Shown: positions 1-6,171 of the stretch, piece by piece
Layout: every line of letters starts with the position of its first letter
Position numbering within the stretch: position 1 is the first letter of the stretch
DNA from: JAGXFP01 sp046484585
GTDB taxonomy: Bacteria > Desulfobacterota > Desulfobulbia > Desulfobulbales > JAGXFP01
DNA length: 17,238 nucleotides
Direction of reading: 5' to 3'
Assembly: GCA_046484585.1 (NCBI GenBank)
Contig: JAWOIQ010000098.1
Span: forward strand, 1 to 17,238
Translations under genes and position numbers: made by a program
The notes under the pieces: generated by a model
The model's input: the letters and a program-made list of their open reading frames with translations, nothing else
Databases searched by the model: none
Told to the model about the DNA's origin: nothing

Positions 1-204
1 TCAGCCAATCTGATCCTTACCGGCGCCTTGACGGCGAAATGCGCCTTTACCATCGAGTACCGCCCCAACGACGGTTACTTTGTCGTTGCCGGGCAGGGTT
101 TGTTCAACAAAGTCATGGTGAATGGCAGTAAGGTCGATAAGGAAAAACGGCTTAAACCGATGGATATGATCGAGGTCGGCAATACCAAGATCAGGTTCTC
201 TTAA
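1..204 (+). CDS. FHA-domain protein, C-terminal fragment
   Basis: The first reading frame is open from the window edge to a TAA at 202-204, giving 67 residues without a start, so the gene begins upstream of the window. The end reads VMVNGSKV followed by a basic stretch, then KPMDMIEVGNTKIRF. This matches the last strands of a forkhead-associated (FHA) fold: a V-N-G turn, a conserved hydrophobic residue, a D-x-I pair and a final strand ending in phenylalanine. FHA domains bind phosphothreonine peptides and often sit at the end of signalling, secretion or membrane proteins. The phosphopeptide-binding Arg and Ser would lie upstream and cannot be checked, so the partner domain and function are unknown. 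The gene converges on the radical SAM gene that ends at 388. No clear hairpin terminator is visible after the stop. Confidence 0.6.
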   Translation, partial: SANLILTGALTAKCAFTIEYRPNDGYFVVAGQGLFNKVMVNGSKVDKEKRLKPMDMIEVGNTKIRFS

Positions 205-355
205 GGCTCTCTCCCCCGAAAATCAAAAGCAGTTTTTAAGCACAGTATTTTTTGCATCGGGAATCGGATGCCCCGCATGCCGTGGTGCCGTTTCTCCCCG
301 GGATCATGGAAAGATAACCAAGTGATTACAGGCTGATAAGGTCAAACTGCCCGGT

Positions 356-373
356 AGCCGTCACGGAATCAGG
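356..373 (-). repeat. Isolated end of the CCTGAATCCGTGACGGCT repeat family
   Basis: Read on the minus strand this is CCTGATTCCGTGACGGCT, 17 of 18 bases identical to the start of the two longer elements at 5895-6169 and 13870-14026. It begins 14 nt after the stop codon of the radical SAM gene, in the same orientation relative to the gene as the other two copies. No opposite terminal repeat is seen in the remaining spacer (205-355), so it is either a solo end or a decayed element. I see nothing else of note in that spacer. Confidence 0.5.
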
Positions 374-387
374 TGTTTGGCTTAAAA

Positions 388-1389
388 TCACAGGCCCACT
401 CCCTGCTTGAGCAGACAGCAGGAGATGCGGTGCAAGGGGGCGCCGTCCGGTCCGTACGGGATATTGCCGGCCTGGAGGAGCCGGTTCATCACGCATCCTT
501 CCGGAATCTCCAGTTCGAAAAAACACTCTTCGTGCAACCCCGCCCTTTTCTTCAGCCCGTCATCTTGTATTTCCAGGGAGTGGATCGGATGATCCTCGCA
601 TAACGGGCACCGGTAAACCCGGCCGTTGGGGAAGATAAAGAAGTTTTCCGCCGCCCGGCCGGCGCATTCGAACTTTTCGTTTTCATCAAGGAATACCTTG
701 GGATAGATGGTCGGGATGCCGAGGGCGGCCGCCTGAGCCGCAACCGGCGGTACCGTCCTCAGCCATTCCTCCGGAGTCAGTTGCAGGTTTTCGGGGTCTT
801 TCGCCGATTTACCACGTAAGCCGATGACCTGGATAAAAAATCGATTGACGCCCAGCTCGGCCAACAGCGCCGGCATCCGGTGCAGCTGTTCCAGGTTCAT
901 TCGGCTGACCGTATAGATCAGACTGGTCGTAAAGCCTAAAGCCACGGCTTTTTGAAGGTTGGCGGTACAGGTCTCGAAAACGCCCTCGCCGCGGATCGGG
1001 TCGTTGACCTCTGCGTCGGGTCCGTCGAGACTGAAGCTCAAGACGGCATCGGCGGGCGAAATGCGCTCGAGCAGGTTGTGGAAAAGATAGCCGTTGGTGT
1101 CGACGGTCACCGAAGAGTAGCCGAGTTCCCGGGCCTTTTTGATGGCGAAGGCCAGATCCGGATGCATGGTTGGTTCGCCGCCGAGAAAGATGACGTTGGA
1201 CTCTTTTGCCGGCTCGTAAAAAAGCTTAAGCCACTCAACCATCTTTTCCCGGCTGACCATTCCGCTGCCGTGTTGTTCCCGGTTTATATAGCAATGGCGG
1301 CAGGCGAGATTGCAGCCGGTCAGAATATGGAAGAAGATGTTGCGTTCCTCGGGGCGGAAAGCCAGGGTCTTGACGGCGGAATTTTTCAT
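388..1389 (-). CDS. Radical SAM protein with SPASM/twitch-like C-terminus
   Basis: This 333-residue protein carries the radical SAM cluster motif C26-x3-C30-x2-C33 (GCNLACRHCY), a GGEP motif at 70-73 that fits SAM binding, and a (beta/alpha) barrel core to about residue 235. The C-terminus adds C242, then a PNGRVYRCPLC segment with C261 and C264, then C289, C299 and C324-C325. That spacing resembles a SPASM or twitch domain binding auxiliary iron-sulfur clusters. Such enzymes modify peptides or small molecules by radical chemistry or mature other enzymes; the substrate cannot be read from sequence. No short precursor peptide gene is evident beside it. The ATG at 1389 overlaps the TGA of the upstream deaminase gene (ATGA), so it is the last gene of a coupled three-gene operon. 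Family call is firm, function unknown. Confidence 0.85.
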   Translation of the reverse strand: MKNSAVKTLAFRPEERNIFFHILTGCNLACRHCYINREQHGSGMVSREKMVEWLKLFYEPAKESNVIFLGGEPTMHPDLAFAIKKARELGYSSVTVDTNGYLFHNLLERISPADAVLSFSLDGPDAEVNDPIRGEGVFETCTANLQKAVALGFTTSLIYTVSRMNLEQLHRMPALLAELGVNRFFIQVIGLRGKSAKDPENLQLTPEEWLRTVPPVAAQAAALGIPTIYPKVFLDENEKFECAGRAAENFFIFPNGRVYRCPLCEDHPIHSLEIQDDGLKKRAGLHEECFFELEIPEGCVMNRLLQAGNIPYGPDGAPLHRISCCLLKQGVGL

Positions 1390-1904
1390 GATTGTCTCAG
1401 GGTATATTCGGCCAGGGGGCTGCCCCGCCAGTAGTCATGGTCGGCATTGCTGAAGAACTCGCGGAACAGGGCCAGACAATCGGCGCGGCGGAGATGGGGG
1501 ACGATCTCCACCCGCATCTCCCGATAAAGCGGGGCGAGTCCGGAGAGGTCCAGGCCGGTGCCGCCGCCCATGGCGTCTTCGTAACCGTAGACGATTCGCC
1601 TGATCCCGTTTAGCAGCATAGTCGTGTAGCACATTAAACAGGGCTCCATGGTAGCATAAACGGTGACCGCGTCGGGCGGAACCTCCGGGTGGCCGCTCAG
1701 AAAAAGGCGCAGGGTCGAGATTTCGGCGTGGTCAAGTTCATTGGCGGCTTCCCCGCGGCTACAGGTTCTCCGCCCCCTGGCCAGGATTCGATCCCCCCGG
1801 GCGATAACGCAGCCCACCGGGAACTCACCGGCCGCCAAGGCCGCCCGCGCTTCCGCCAGGGCTTCGGTCATATGTCGTGTGTCGCGGCTCAATTTTCTTG
1901 TCAA
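1386..1904 (-). CDS. Nucleoside/cytidine-deaminase-fold zinc deaminase
   Basis: A 172-residue member of the CMP/dCMP deaminase superfamily. The zinc site is complete: H59-A-E61 gives the histidine ligand and catalytic glutamate, and P88-C89-x2-C92 (EPCLMC) gives the two cysteine ligands. The layout is close to TadA, guanine deaminase and other nucleoside deaminases, and length is normal. It hydrolytically deaminates a base or nucleoside, but I cannot tell tRNA adenosine from free purine or pyrimidine substrates; it lacks the typical TadA opening, so a free-base or nucleoside deaminase is as likely. The start chosen is TTG at 1904, which overlaps the TGA of the mscS-like gene (TTGA) and has AGGAAGAGG just upstream. 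An in-frame ATG at 1871 would give 161 residues but has no ribosome site. It is the middle gene of the operon. Confidence 0.85.
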   Translation of the reverse strand: MTRKLSRDTRHMTEALAEARAALAAGEFPVGCVIARGDRILARGRRTCSRGEAANELDHAEISTLRLFLSGHPEVPPDAVTVYATMEPCLMCYTTMLLNGIRRIVYGYEDAMGGGTGLDLSGLAPLYREMRVEIVPHLRRADCLALFREFFSNADHDYWRGSPLAEYTLRQS

Positions 1905-3001
1905 TCAGCCTCTTCCTGCTGAAGGTCCTCTTGTCTGTTCGGCTCCGGTTTCGAGATAACATGGATATCCCTTTGCGGGAAAGGAATAACAATGCCTTTT
2001 TCACCGAAGGATCGATAGATTGCCTTGAGGAGATTGTGGATTTCAAGCCCTTTGCCGGCCGGTTGTTCAACCCAGCAGAGCAGTTCGAAATTAACCGATG
2101 AATCGGCAAAGGAGCGCAGCCGCACCCGGGACTCCGGTTCCGCGGAGACATTCGGATTGGCCCGGGCCACATCCAGAACAATCTCCTCCACCTTTTCCAG
2201 ATCACTGCCGTAAGCCACTCCGAAAGGGACCCTGATTCTGAATCTGGGAACCGGGGCGCTTTCATTGATGATCTTTGAGTTGGCCAGGATGGAGTTGGGG
2301 ATGGTGATCATCACGTCATCCCTGGTCTTGATCCGGGTGGAGCGGATGCCGATCTCGACGACTTCGCCCCGATCCTCATTGTCGACGATGATGTAGTCGC
2401 CGATCTTGTAGGTCCGGTCCAGGAAAATGCTGATCCCGCCGAAAAAGTTGGCCAAGGTATCCTTGGCGGCCAGGGCGATGGCGATCCCCGCGATCCCGGC
2501 TGAGGCGAAGAGCGGGGTAAGGCTGATTTTCCATACGGTCAGCAGCCAGAGTACCGCCGAAACGATAAACACCACCCCGGTCACGTTCTTGAGAAGCAGC
2601 AGGACATCCTTGCCGATTTTATCCTCTGGCGAGGCACGGTTGATTTTGGTCTGGAAGACCCAGCTGGTTGTCCTGACCAGGGCTATGGTCCAGATCAGCA
2701 GGATCATGCTTCTGGCGATCGACGGCAGGATGGACTGCCATGGTTCGGTCAGCGGGGCCACGCCGAGCGCGTGCAGGACTCCGAGCCAGATGATGGTCCT
2801 GCATATCGGCCGGTGGGCAAAGTCGATGAGATGATCGTCGATGGTCATCCTGGTCATCGCGGTGGCCTTGCGCAGAAGCTTATCGATCAGCAGATCGGCG
2901 ATTTTGGCCAGGACGAAATAGACGGCGATAACTATGACTATTTTGATGAAGATATTTTCCTTAACGACCTGGAAAATGTCCAGCAGGTTGCCGAAATCCA
3001 T
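1901..3001 (-). CDS. Small-conductance mechanosensitive channel (MscS family)
   Basis: 366 residues from ATG 3001. Hydrophobic segments at about residues 18-37, 70-90, 98-115 and 143-165 precede the pore-lining helix, which shows the Ala/Gly-rich MscS pattern (AGIAGIAIALAAKDTLANFF). The cytoplasmic beta domain follows (RTYKIGDYI, then ITIPNSILANSKIIN), and a conserved end FPQRDIHV lies near residue 343, followed by a charged tail. MscS channels sit in the inner membrane and release solutes on hypo-osmotic shock. The ATG at 3001 has GGAG nine bases upstream. An upstream in-frame start at 3076 would run into the repeat at 3031-3189, so it is rejected. This is the first gene of the operon; any promoter must lie in or beyond that repeat. 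Confidence 0.9.
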   Translation of the reverse strand: MDFGNLLDIFQVVKENIFIKIVIVIAVYFVLAKIADLLIDKLLRKATAMTRMTIDDHLIDFAHRPICRTIIWLGVLHALGVAPLTEPWQSILPSIARSMILLIWTIALVRTTSWVFQTKINRASPEDKIGKDVLLLLKNVTGVVFIVSAVLWLLTVWKISLTPLFASAGIAGIAIALAAKDTLANFFGGISIFLDRTYKIGDYIIVDNEDRGEVVEIGIRSTRIKTRDDVMITIPNSILANSKIINESAPVPRFRIRVPFGVAYGSDLEKVEEIVLDVARANPNVSAEPESRVRLRSFADSSVNFELLCWVEQPAGKGLEIHNLLKAIYRSFGEKGIVIPFPQRDIHVISKPEPNRQEDLQQEEAD

Positions 3002-3030
3002 GGGCGCGGTCTCCGTTTGTTTCGCATAAA

Positions 3031-3189
3031 TTTGATGGCGTCGCAAAAAAAATCGCCAGCTCCCGCGTTGCTGCAAATTGTCTCGTCATTGCAGCGTAGT
3101 GAAGTACGCTTCACTCCTCGAAATTCGCGCGCCTTGGATCTGGCGATTTTTGCTTAGCCATGCCGTGAATTTCTGAGAACTTATCAAAT
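3031..3189. repeat. MITE-like inverted-repeat element (copy A)
   Basis: A non-coding element with imperfect terminal inverted repeats: the left end reads TTTGATGGCGTCGCAAAAA and the reversed right end TTTGATAAGTTCTCAGAAA. Inside, AAAAATCGCCAG at the left pairs with CTGGCGATTTTT at 3139-3150, giving a long stem-loop with an interior of about 80 nt. Its right side (TTTTTGCTTAGCCAT then CCGTGA) recurs at 8320-8340, and both ends recur in reverse orientation at 16021-16211. No transposase is present, so any movement would need an enzyme elsewhere. It lies 30 bp upstream of the mscS-like start codon and may carry or replace that operon's promoter. Confidence 0.65.
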
Positions 3190-3263
3190 TTAGAGGTTAA
3201 ATAAGTTATATTATCATTATCCGCTCAATTCTGCATTATGCATTATGATTGAGTGATGGGATC

Positions 3264-3371
3264 GTAAGCGATCACAGGGTGCCGAAACTGCTTTGTTATC
3301 GGCCTGCTCATGTACACCAGTACACATCGCAGGCCGATGCCTTGCATCTTCGGCACCCTGTAATTGCTTAC
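3264..3371. repeat. Giant near-palindromic hairpin, 52-nt arms
   Basis: Left arm 3264-3315 and right arm 3320-3371 are reverse complements with scattered mismatches around a 4-nt ACCA loop. Matching blocks include GTAAGC, ACAGGGTGCCGAA, ATCGGCCTGC and GTAC next to the loop. A DNA cruciform or an RNA hairpin of this size is far larger than an ordinary terminator and lacks a following U tract. A related hairpin lies at 5920-5990. Just upstream a 7-bp unit GCATTAT is repeated in tandem at 3233-3246. The element sits between the mscS-like operon and dgt. I read it as a mobile hairpin repeat rather than a regulator of either gene. Confidence 0.75.
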
Positions 3372-3476
3372 CGGCTGGGAGATTGGCCAATCCTGGGCGG
3401 CTTATCCCGTGATCGGTTACATGGGACCGAGTCGGACTTCGTTTTTGGGATATGAACTTCCGCAACGAAGCGCCGC

Positions 3477-3505
3477 TTGAAAAACCCTGCAAAGTCGTTT
3501 AGAAA
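3477..3505 (+). promoter_or_regulatory. Candidate sigma-70 promoter for dgt
   Basis: TTGAAA at 3477-3482 and TAGAAA at 3500-3505 are separated by 17 bp, close to the TTGACA and TATAAT consensus. Transcription would begin near 3512, about 65 nt before the dgt start. It lies beyond the giant hairpin, so transcripts would not include it. This is a by-eye match only. Confidence 0.35.
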
Positions 3506-3576
3506 GAACAGTTCGCCTTTCGTTCCATATTTCGATCGGAAGAGCATTTATCAAAAGCCAAGCGGTGGTGTTTGCG

Positions 3577-4620
3577 GTGAATGTCAGGGAAAAACTTGAG
3601 AAAAGGGAACGGGACACTCTTTCCGAGTTCGCCTGCTTGAGTGCTTCGAGCAAGGGGCGCATGCGAAGCGAGGAAGAGTGCCCCTTGCGCCCGGCCTTTC
3701 AGCATGATCGTGATCGAATTGTCTACTCCCAGGCCTTCAGGCGCCTGAAGCACAAGACCCAGGTTTTTCTGGCGCCCACCGGGGATCATTGCCGGACCAG
3801 ACTGACCCATACCCTGGAAGTCTCGGAGATCGCCAGAACCCTGGCCCGGGCGCTGGACCTTAATGAAGATCTGGTTGAGGCGATCTCCCTGGGGCACGAT
3901 CTGGGCCATACTCCCTTCGGACATGCCGGGGAGACGGTGCTTAACGAATTGGTTCCCGGCGGTTTCTCCCATTATCGCCAGTCTCTGCGGGTGGTCGATG
4001 TCCTGGAGAACGGCGGAAACGGCCTGAATCTCACCTATGAGGTGCGGGACGGCATTGCCAGACACTCCAAGGGGTATGGCGAGGTGATTCCCGCCGACAG
4101 TCACGGGCTGCCCGAAACGGCCGAGGGATGTCTGGTGCGTTACGCGGATATTATCGCCTATCTGAGTCACGATCTCGACGATGCGATTCACAGTGATGTG
4201 ATCAGTGAGGGGGATGTCCCGGAAGAGTGCCATCAGGTGATGGGACGCACCCATTCACGGCGGATCATGACCATGGTCGAGGGGGTCATTTCCCATACCG
4301 GCCCCGGCCCCGGTTCTCCAGAAGCGAAACTGATTTTTTCGATCGATCCCCGGGTCGGCGGCGCGATGCAGACTCTGCGGCATTTCCTTTTTCACCGGGT
4401 CTACCGTTCGCCCCGGGTTCATAATGAATACGTTAAGTCCCGCAAAATTCTTACCGATCTCTTTCGGTATTTTCTTGAAAACCGGGAGATCATTGGCGAG
4501 GAGATGTCGGGAGTGACGGCCGGATCATCCCCGGTTAGACAGGTCTGCGACTTTATTGCCAGCATGTCGGATCGCCATGCCCAGAATCTTTACCATCGTC
4601 TGTTTGTTCCGGAAACATAA
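3577..4620 (+). CDS. dgt: Deoxyguanosinetriphosphate triphosphohydrolase-like protein (HD domain)
   Basis: A 347-residue dNTP triphosphohydrolase, which cleaves dNTPs to the deoxynucleoside and tripolyphosphate and so trims dNTP pools in the cytoplasm. The HD-domain metal ligands are visible: H78 in RLTHTLEVSE, H107-D108 in GHDLGHTPFGHAGE with H111 and H116 nearby, and a late aspartate in YLSHDLDDA (198-203). RRLKHKTQVF near 55-64 is characteristic of the family. The length fits the shorter bacterial Dgt-like group rather than the 505-residue Escherichia coli enzyme. Start choice is uncertain: GTG 3577 gives M-N-V-R-E, which fits relatives as I recall them, while GTG 3565 would add four residues; neither has a strong ribosome site. 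The 93-residue gene follows 48 bp downstream and is probably cotranscribed. Confidence 0.9.
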   Translation: MNVREKLEKRERDTLSEFACLSASSKGRMRSEEECPLRPAFQHDRDRIVYSQAFRRLKHKTQVFLAPTGDHCRTRLTHTLEVSEIARTLARALDLNEDLVEAISLGHDLGHTPFGHAGETVLNELVPGGFSHYRQSLRVVDVLENGGNGLNLTYEVRDGIARHSKGYGEVIPADSHGLPETAEGCLVRYADIIAYLSHDLDDAIHSDVISEGDVPEECHQVMGRTHSRRIMTMVEGVISHTGPGPGSPEAKLIFSIDPRVGGAMQTLRHFLFHRVYRSPRVHNEYVKSRKILTDLFRYFLENREIIGEEMSGVTAGSSPVRQVCDFIASMSDRHAQNLYHRLFVPET

Positions 4621-4668
4621 GCGCGGCCGGGAAAGGGCCGCTGAAAAATAATCGGAGGTTTTTGCAAA

Positions 4669-4950
4669 GTGTCGGAAGAGATAAAATTCGTACCCTACGA
4701 GGTTGCCAAAAAGATAGTCGGCGAGATAGTTGACGAGGAGCATCTGCACGAAGCGAACCGGCGGATCATGACGGTTTACGATGTCGACGGCCGGGAGTTG
4801 TGCTGGTTCGATACGGCGGAGATCATAACCGAACTCGGCATCGACAAACCCGATACCGAGCAGGCCAAGGAAGCGGCGGTCGATTACGCCTTCAAGCATA
4901 TCCCGGTCTGGGCGGTTGAGGATGTTCTCAAAAATCTTGAGAAAAAGTAG
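4669..4950 (+). CDS. Conserved-looking small protein of unknown function
   Basis: 93 residues from a GTG at 4669, with GGAGG ten bases upstream, which supports both the start and the reality of the gene. I do not recognise the family. The protein is acidic overall, has no signal peptide or membrane segment, and looks mainly helical, with a central segment YDVDGRELCWFDTAEI that could be two strands. A single cysteine and no metal-binding motif are seen. It follows dgt by 48 bp on the same strand, so cotranscription is likely, which weakly suggests a cytoplasmic housekeeping role. It converges on the SDR gene with only 8 bp between stop codons. That gap contains a short TAGCT/AGCTA palindrome but no real terminator. 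Confidence 0.75.
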   Translation: MSEEIKFVPYEVAKKIVGEIVDEEHLHEANRRIMTVYDVDGRELCWFDTAEIITELGIDKPDTEQAKEAAVDYAFKHIPVWAVEDVLKNLEKK

Positions 4951-4958
4951 CTAGGGAG

Positions 4959-5774
4959 CTAGACAACACCTTTCGGCATCGGCGCCACTTCGCTGCCGCC
5001 GAGCACATAGCCCCCATCCACTTTAAGGATTGTGCCGGTCAGGTAGTCGCCGTCTTCCAGCAGATATCTGACCGCCTTGATTATGTCCCTTTTGCGCCCG
5101 GTCCGGCCCAACAGGGTGTGGTCGATGATGGCCCGCCGCTCTTCGGGGGAGAGGAGTTTCCAGCCCCTGGTTTTTTGGGCGTGCCGGGTTTCGAAAAAAC
5201 CGAGCATCAGTTCGTTCACCCTTACTTCCGGAGCGCCTTCGCGAGCCCAGGTTTCGGTCAGCAGGGAGATTGCCCGGTTGGCGGCGCTGTAGCCGTCGTT
5301 GAAGATCAGGGCTGCCGGGCCGGAACGGCCTACAAGACCGGCGATGGACGAGATGTTGATTACCGCGCCGTCGCCGGACTCCTTCAGCAGGGGGAGCGCC
5401 TCTCTGAATACCCACCTTTTAGCCTTGAGGGTTGTTTCAAGCTCCAGATCCCACTGGTCGGAAGTATATTCGCCGTGGACGATCGGCATGCCGCCCCGTT
5501 CGATATTGTTGATCAGGATGTCAAGGCCGCCGAATTTACCGCTCAGCTCGGCGATCATGTTCTCGATCGCGATCGGTTGGCGGAGGTCGATATTCAGGGC
5601 CAGATGGCCGCCGCCCAGCTTCGCCAATTGGCCGCGGGTCTCCGCAGATTCTTCGGGCCAGTCGAAAAAGGTGATGGCAACGGTTACCCCCCGGCTTGCC
5701 AGGTAGAAAGCGATCTCCCTGCCGATGCCTTTGCCGGCCCCTAGAACCAAGGCGTGTTTGCCTTTCAGTTTCAT
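4959..5774 (-). CDS. SDR-family oxidoreductase with substituted catalytic lysine
   Basis: A 271-residue short-chain dehydrogenase/reductase. The Rossmann nucleotide site G12-A-G-K-G-I-G18 is intact, with an NN pair at 89-90 where NNAG is usual (here NNIE), INISS with the catalytic serine region at 139-143, and Y162. The YxxxK motif reads Y162-S-A-A-N166, so the lysine that normally positions the cofactor and lowers the tyrosine pKa is asparagine. The C-terminal TGTILKVDGGY is typical of the FabG-like branch. It may use an altered mechanism, or have lost activity and act as a binding protein; substrate is unknown. The ATG at 5774 is the first plausible start, with only a weak ribosome site. 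It lies downstream of mltD on the same strand, separated by 397 bp that includes a repeat, so it probably has its own promoter. Confidence 0.9.
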   Translation of the reverse strand: MKLKGKHALVLGAGKGIGREIAFYLASRGVTVAITFFDWPEESAETRGQLAKLGGGHLALNIDLRQPIAIENMIAELSGKFGGLDILINNIERGGMPIVHGEYTSDQWDLELETTLKAKRWVFREALPLLKESGDGAVINISSIAGLVGRSGPAALIFNDGYSAANRAISLLTETWAREGAPEVRVNELMLGFFETRHAQKTRGWKLLSPEERRAIIDHTLLGRTGRKRDIIKAVRYLLEDGDYLTGTILKVDGGYVLGGSEVAPMPKGVV

Positions 5775-5894
5775 GCGGATCTTTGTGGAATATTATGTGA
5801 TGATTGCTGCGCGGATAAATCGATCAGCTTAGCCCTCCCGATGGCACTTCCGTTGGGTGCGGCGTAATCCGGAAGAAAATGATTCAAACGTCTA

Positions 5895-6169
5895 CCTGAA
5901 TCCGTGAGCGTTCGAGAACGGTGCAGATGCAAGGCGGCAACGATGTTAATTAATACTGATGGTATATCAACGAGTTGCCAACGCGGCACCCCAAGGGTTC
6001 TGTTCAATCCTCCCTTGAGGAGGGCACTTCCTGCGGGGCGCAGATGCGCCGTTATCGGGCGCCCCGCAGGGCGGCGGGGTGAACCATGGCAATTCAGGGG
6101 AAAACAATTATCTGATGCAATTACAAATGGGTAAAGTAAAATTTTCCACAAAGCCGTCACGGATTCAGG
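5895..6169 (-). repeat. Composite repeat D1 with 13-bp terminal inverted repeats
   Basis: The element is bounded by perfect 13-bp inverted repeats CCTGAATCCGTGA. On the minus strand it begins 2 nt after the mltD stop codon with CCTGAATCCGTGACGGCT. It matches D2 at 13870-14026 over both ends and over a GC-rich interior (6040-6077), but carries 117 extra bases (5931-6047) bounded by the 8-bp direct repeat GCAGATGC. The extra segment contains hairpin 5920-5990 and a cassette (5991-6029) found again at 16081-16117. Of the rest of the mltD-SDR spacer, 5775-5894 shows nothing I can name. Confidence 0.75.
5920..5990. repeat. Hairpin related to the 3264-3371 palindrome
   Basis: Outer arms GGTGC and GCACC enclose inner arms GGCAAC and GTTGCC, with TAC and GTA flanking the centre. 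The left side GATGCAAGGC is shared with the reverse strand of the hairpin at 3264-3371, in the same place next to the outer GGTGC arm. It lies inside the extra segment that distinguishes D1 from D2, so it appears to be a hairpin element that has inserted into another repeat. Confidence 0.5.
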
Positions 6170-6171
6170 GT

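Noticed and set aside
388..1389. RiPP (modified peptide) cluster around the radical SAM gene
   Set aside because: No short precursor ORF, leader-binding domain, protease or exporter is found beside it, so the SPASM-like end alone does not support this.
3002..3076. N-terminal extension of the MscS-like protein from an upstream start at 3076
   Set aside because: The added residues come partly from repeat copy A and precede no ribosome site, while ATG 3001 has GGAG at good spacing.
3499..4254. Long minus-strand frame of 251 codons opposite dgt
   Set aside because: It lies antisense to a clear HD-domain enzyme with all metal ligands, has no family motif, and its length is explained by the codon bias of dgt.
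4948..4965. Bidirectional terminator between the 93-residue gene and the SDR gene
   Set aside because: Only a 5-bp TAGCT/AGCTA palindrome without a T tract is present, and it overlaps both stop codons.
5775..5894. Small gene in the mltD-SDR spacer
   Set aside because: Open frames here are short, run into repeat D1, and lack ribosome sites.
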